Assembly: GCA_009700815.1 (NCBI GenBank)
Contig: WLLG01000024.1
Coordinates: 1-14,686, forward strand
DNA length: 14,686 nucleotides
Source of the DNA: Actinomycetota bacterium
GTDB taxonomy: Bacteria; Actinomycetota; Acidimicrobiia; Acidimicrobiales; Microtrichaceae
Direction: 5' to 3'
The position numbers and the translations under genes are program-made. Below are positions 13,869 to 14,686 of the stretch, one piece after another (within the stretch, counting starts at the first letter, position 1; each line of letters begins with the position of its first letter). Below the pieces are notes generated by a model. The model was given only the letters and a program-made list of their open reading frames with translations. It searched no databases and had not been told where the DNA came from.

Positions 13869-14348
13869 GTGTCCGATAGCAATTCCATCAGCGCAGAGTC
13901 TGCGCAGCGGCGAGCCCAAGCAGGAGAGATCCCGCTTCACACCCTCTTGGGCCTGACCTGGACCTACCCAGAAAAGGGTTCACAGCATGCCGAGGTTGTC
14001 ATGCCAGTACTGCCCGGAGCTTTTGGGTTCACGGCCAATCTTCATGGTGGTGCAATCGCAACGATGGTTGACCTGGCCTGCGCCTTAGCCGCAGCACGGG
14101 CAACTGACTTTGACCCCGAGAAAGAATCGCTGGTCACTGCAGACATGCATGTTCGGTACCTAGGTCGGCCCAGAACCGCACAGGTTGTAGCTAAAGCTGA
14201 TGTGGTTCGCATCGGTAGTCAACTGATCGTGGTGGAGTGCAAGGTGTATGACGAAGATGATCACATCATCGCTGCAGCAGACTTCTCGATGATGCGCGTG
14301 CCGATTCGTCAGCCACTCAACTACGAACAAGGGCAGAATAAGTCATGA
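13869..14348 (+). CDS. PaaI-type hotdog-fold thioesterase
   Basis: A 159-aa hotdog-fold protein that would hydrolyse an acyl- or aryl-CoA thioester. The PaaI hallmark is visible as NLHGGAIATMVDLACALAA at 57-75, with HGG at 59-61 and Asp68 on the long helix; the ADMHVRYLGR strand (91-100) and the last strand DFSMMRV (138-144) complete the fold. The GTG at 13869 is chosen because AGGA at 13858-13861 lies seven nt upstream and no ATG gives a full domain. It follows the decarboxylase-like gene after 78 bp, in which I see no terminator, and its stop overlaps the aldehyde dehydrogenase start by ATGA. In phenylacetate pathways PaaI relieves CoA trapping by dead-end thioesters; a similar housekeeping or product-release role is plausible here. 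Confidence 0.88.
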   Translation: MSDSNSISAESAQRRAQAGEIPLHTLLGLTWTYPEKGSQHAEVVMPVLPGAFGFTANLHGGAIATMVDLACALAAARATDFDPEKESLVTADMHVRYLGRPRTAQVVAKADVVRIGSQLIVVECKVYDEDDHIIAAADFSMMRVPIRQPLNYEQGQNKS

Positions 14349-14686
14349 GTTCACTCACCAGTAATCACCGCTTACTTATCGACGGCCACCTCCGAGCAGC
14401 AACCGGTGGCGCAACCTTCGACAACATCAACCCCACTACTGGCCAGGTTGCGGGGACGGCACCGAATGCAACTGCAGCCGATGGTGAAGAAGCACTCAGC
14501 GCCGCCCGCCGTGCATTTGATGAAACGGACTGGGCCAACGATGTAGCTCTCCGGGTTCGGGTTCTGCGTCAACTCGATGATGCGCTTCGAGCACACGAGC
14601 AAGAGCTCACCGAGATTACTGTGACCGAGGTTGGAGCCCCACTTGGGTCATGCGCAACGGTTCAGGTTCACGAGCCTCTTGCAGTA
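14345..14686 (+). CDS. Aldehyde dehydrogenase, N-terminal part (cut by the window edge)
   Basis: The first 114 residues of an NAD(P)-dependent aldehyde dehydrogenase, open to the last base. LLIDGHLRAATGGATFDNINPTTGQ (from residue 10) is the classic start of the family (IDG, then NPATG-like), followed by AAxxAF- and W-containing segments (EEALSAARRAFDETDWA) and the helix LRVRVLRQLDDALRAHEQELTEI. The VTEVGAPLGS segment matches the E-x-G-x-P/L block before the catalytic domain; the catalytic Cys and Glu lie beyond the window. The ATG overlaps the thioesterase stop. It would oxidise an aldehyde made or met in the same pathway. Confidence 0.9.
   Translation, partial: MSSLTSNHRLLIDGHLRAATGGATFDNINPTTGQVAGTAPNATAADGEEALSAARRAFDETDWANDVALRVRVLRQLDDALRAHEQELTEITVTEVGAPLGSCATVQVHEPLAV

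Overview
The window looks like a chromosomal segment of an actinomycete (Actinomycetota), probably an uncultured, moderately high-GC aquatic or soil lineage. The grounds are the EgtD and EgtB homologues that resemble mycobacterial ones closely, an EthA-like Baeyer-Villiger monooxygenase divergent from a TetR gene, a GT-C mannosyltransferase of the MptA/MptB/PimE type, frequent GTG starts, several starts with a -10-like box only 6-9 nt upstream (leaderless style), and five 4-bp ATGA stop/start overlaps. By eye the GC content is in the mid-50s, low for a mycobacterium. No rRNA, tRNA, CRISPR, transposase, integrase or phage gene is visible, and no stretch over 300 bases lacks a gene.

Layout. (1) 1-2292: an unidentified partial reading frame at the left edge, a site-2 protease family membrane protein on the minus strand, and a divergent short malonyl-CoA decarboxylase. 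(2) 2390-6734, plus strand: a polytopic GT-C glycosyltransferase, egtD and egtB joined by ATGA overlaps, so that a probable membrane mannosyltransferase is translationally coupled to the first committed ergothioneine gene; a small cupin protein follows. EgtA, EgtC and EgtE are not in the window. (3) 6765-9918: a minus-strand pair, EthA-like Baeyer-Villiger monooxygenase then short-chain dehydrogenase, divergent from a TetR regulator. A 7+11+7 inverted repeat in the intergenic region overlaps the candidate promoter of the monooxygenase and lies just upstream of the regulator start. (4) 9926-9991: an 11-bp tandem repeat between convergent genes. (5) 9969-14686: a second divergon. Minus strand: metal-dependent amidohydrolase then short-chain dehydrogenase. 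Plus strand: TetR regulator, acetoacetate-decarboxylase-fold protein, PaaI-type thioesterase and the start of an aldehyde dehydrogenase. The 158-bp divergent region holds two different pairs of 12-bp direct repeats.

How the genes may work together. Module 2 supplies two ergothioneine steps: histidine to hercynine by EgtD, then sulfur transfer from gamma-glutamylcysteine by EgtB. Module 3 looks like a ketone-oxidising or carbonyl-reducing pair under local TetR control. Module 5 looks like a regulated catabolic cluster: hydrolase, dehydrogenases, a Schiff-base (decarboxylase or aldolase-dehydratase fold) enzyme and a CoA-thioester hydrolase. Its substrate cannot be read from the sequence, and it is the best candidate here for an undescribed pathway. 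All family assignments come from motifs and remembered homologues; no database search was run.
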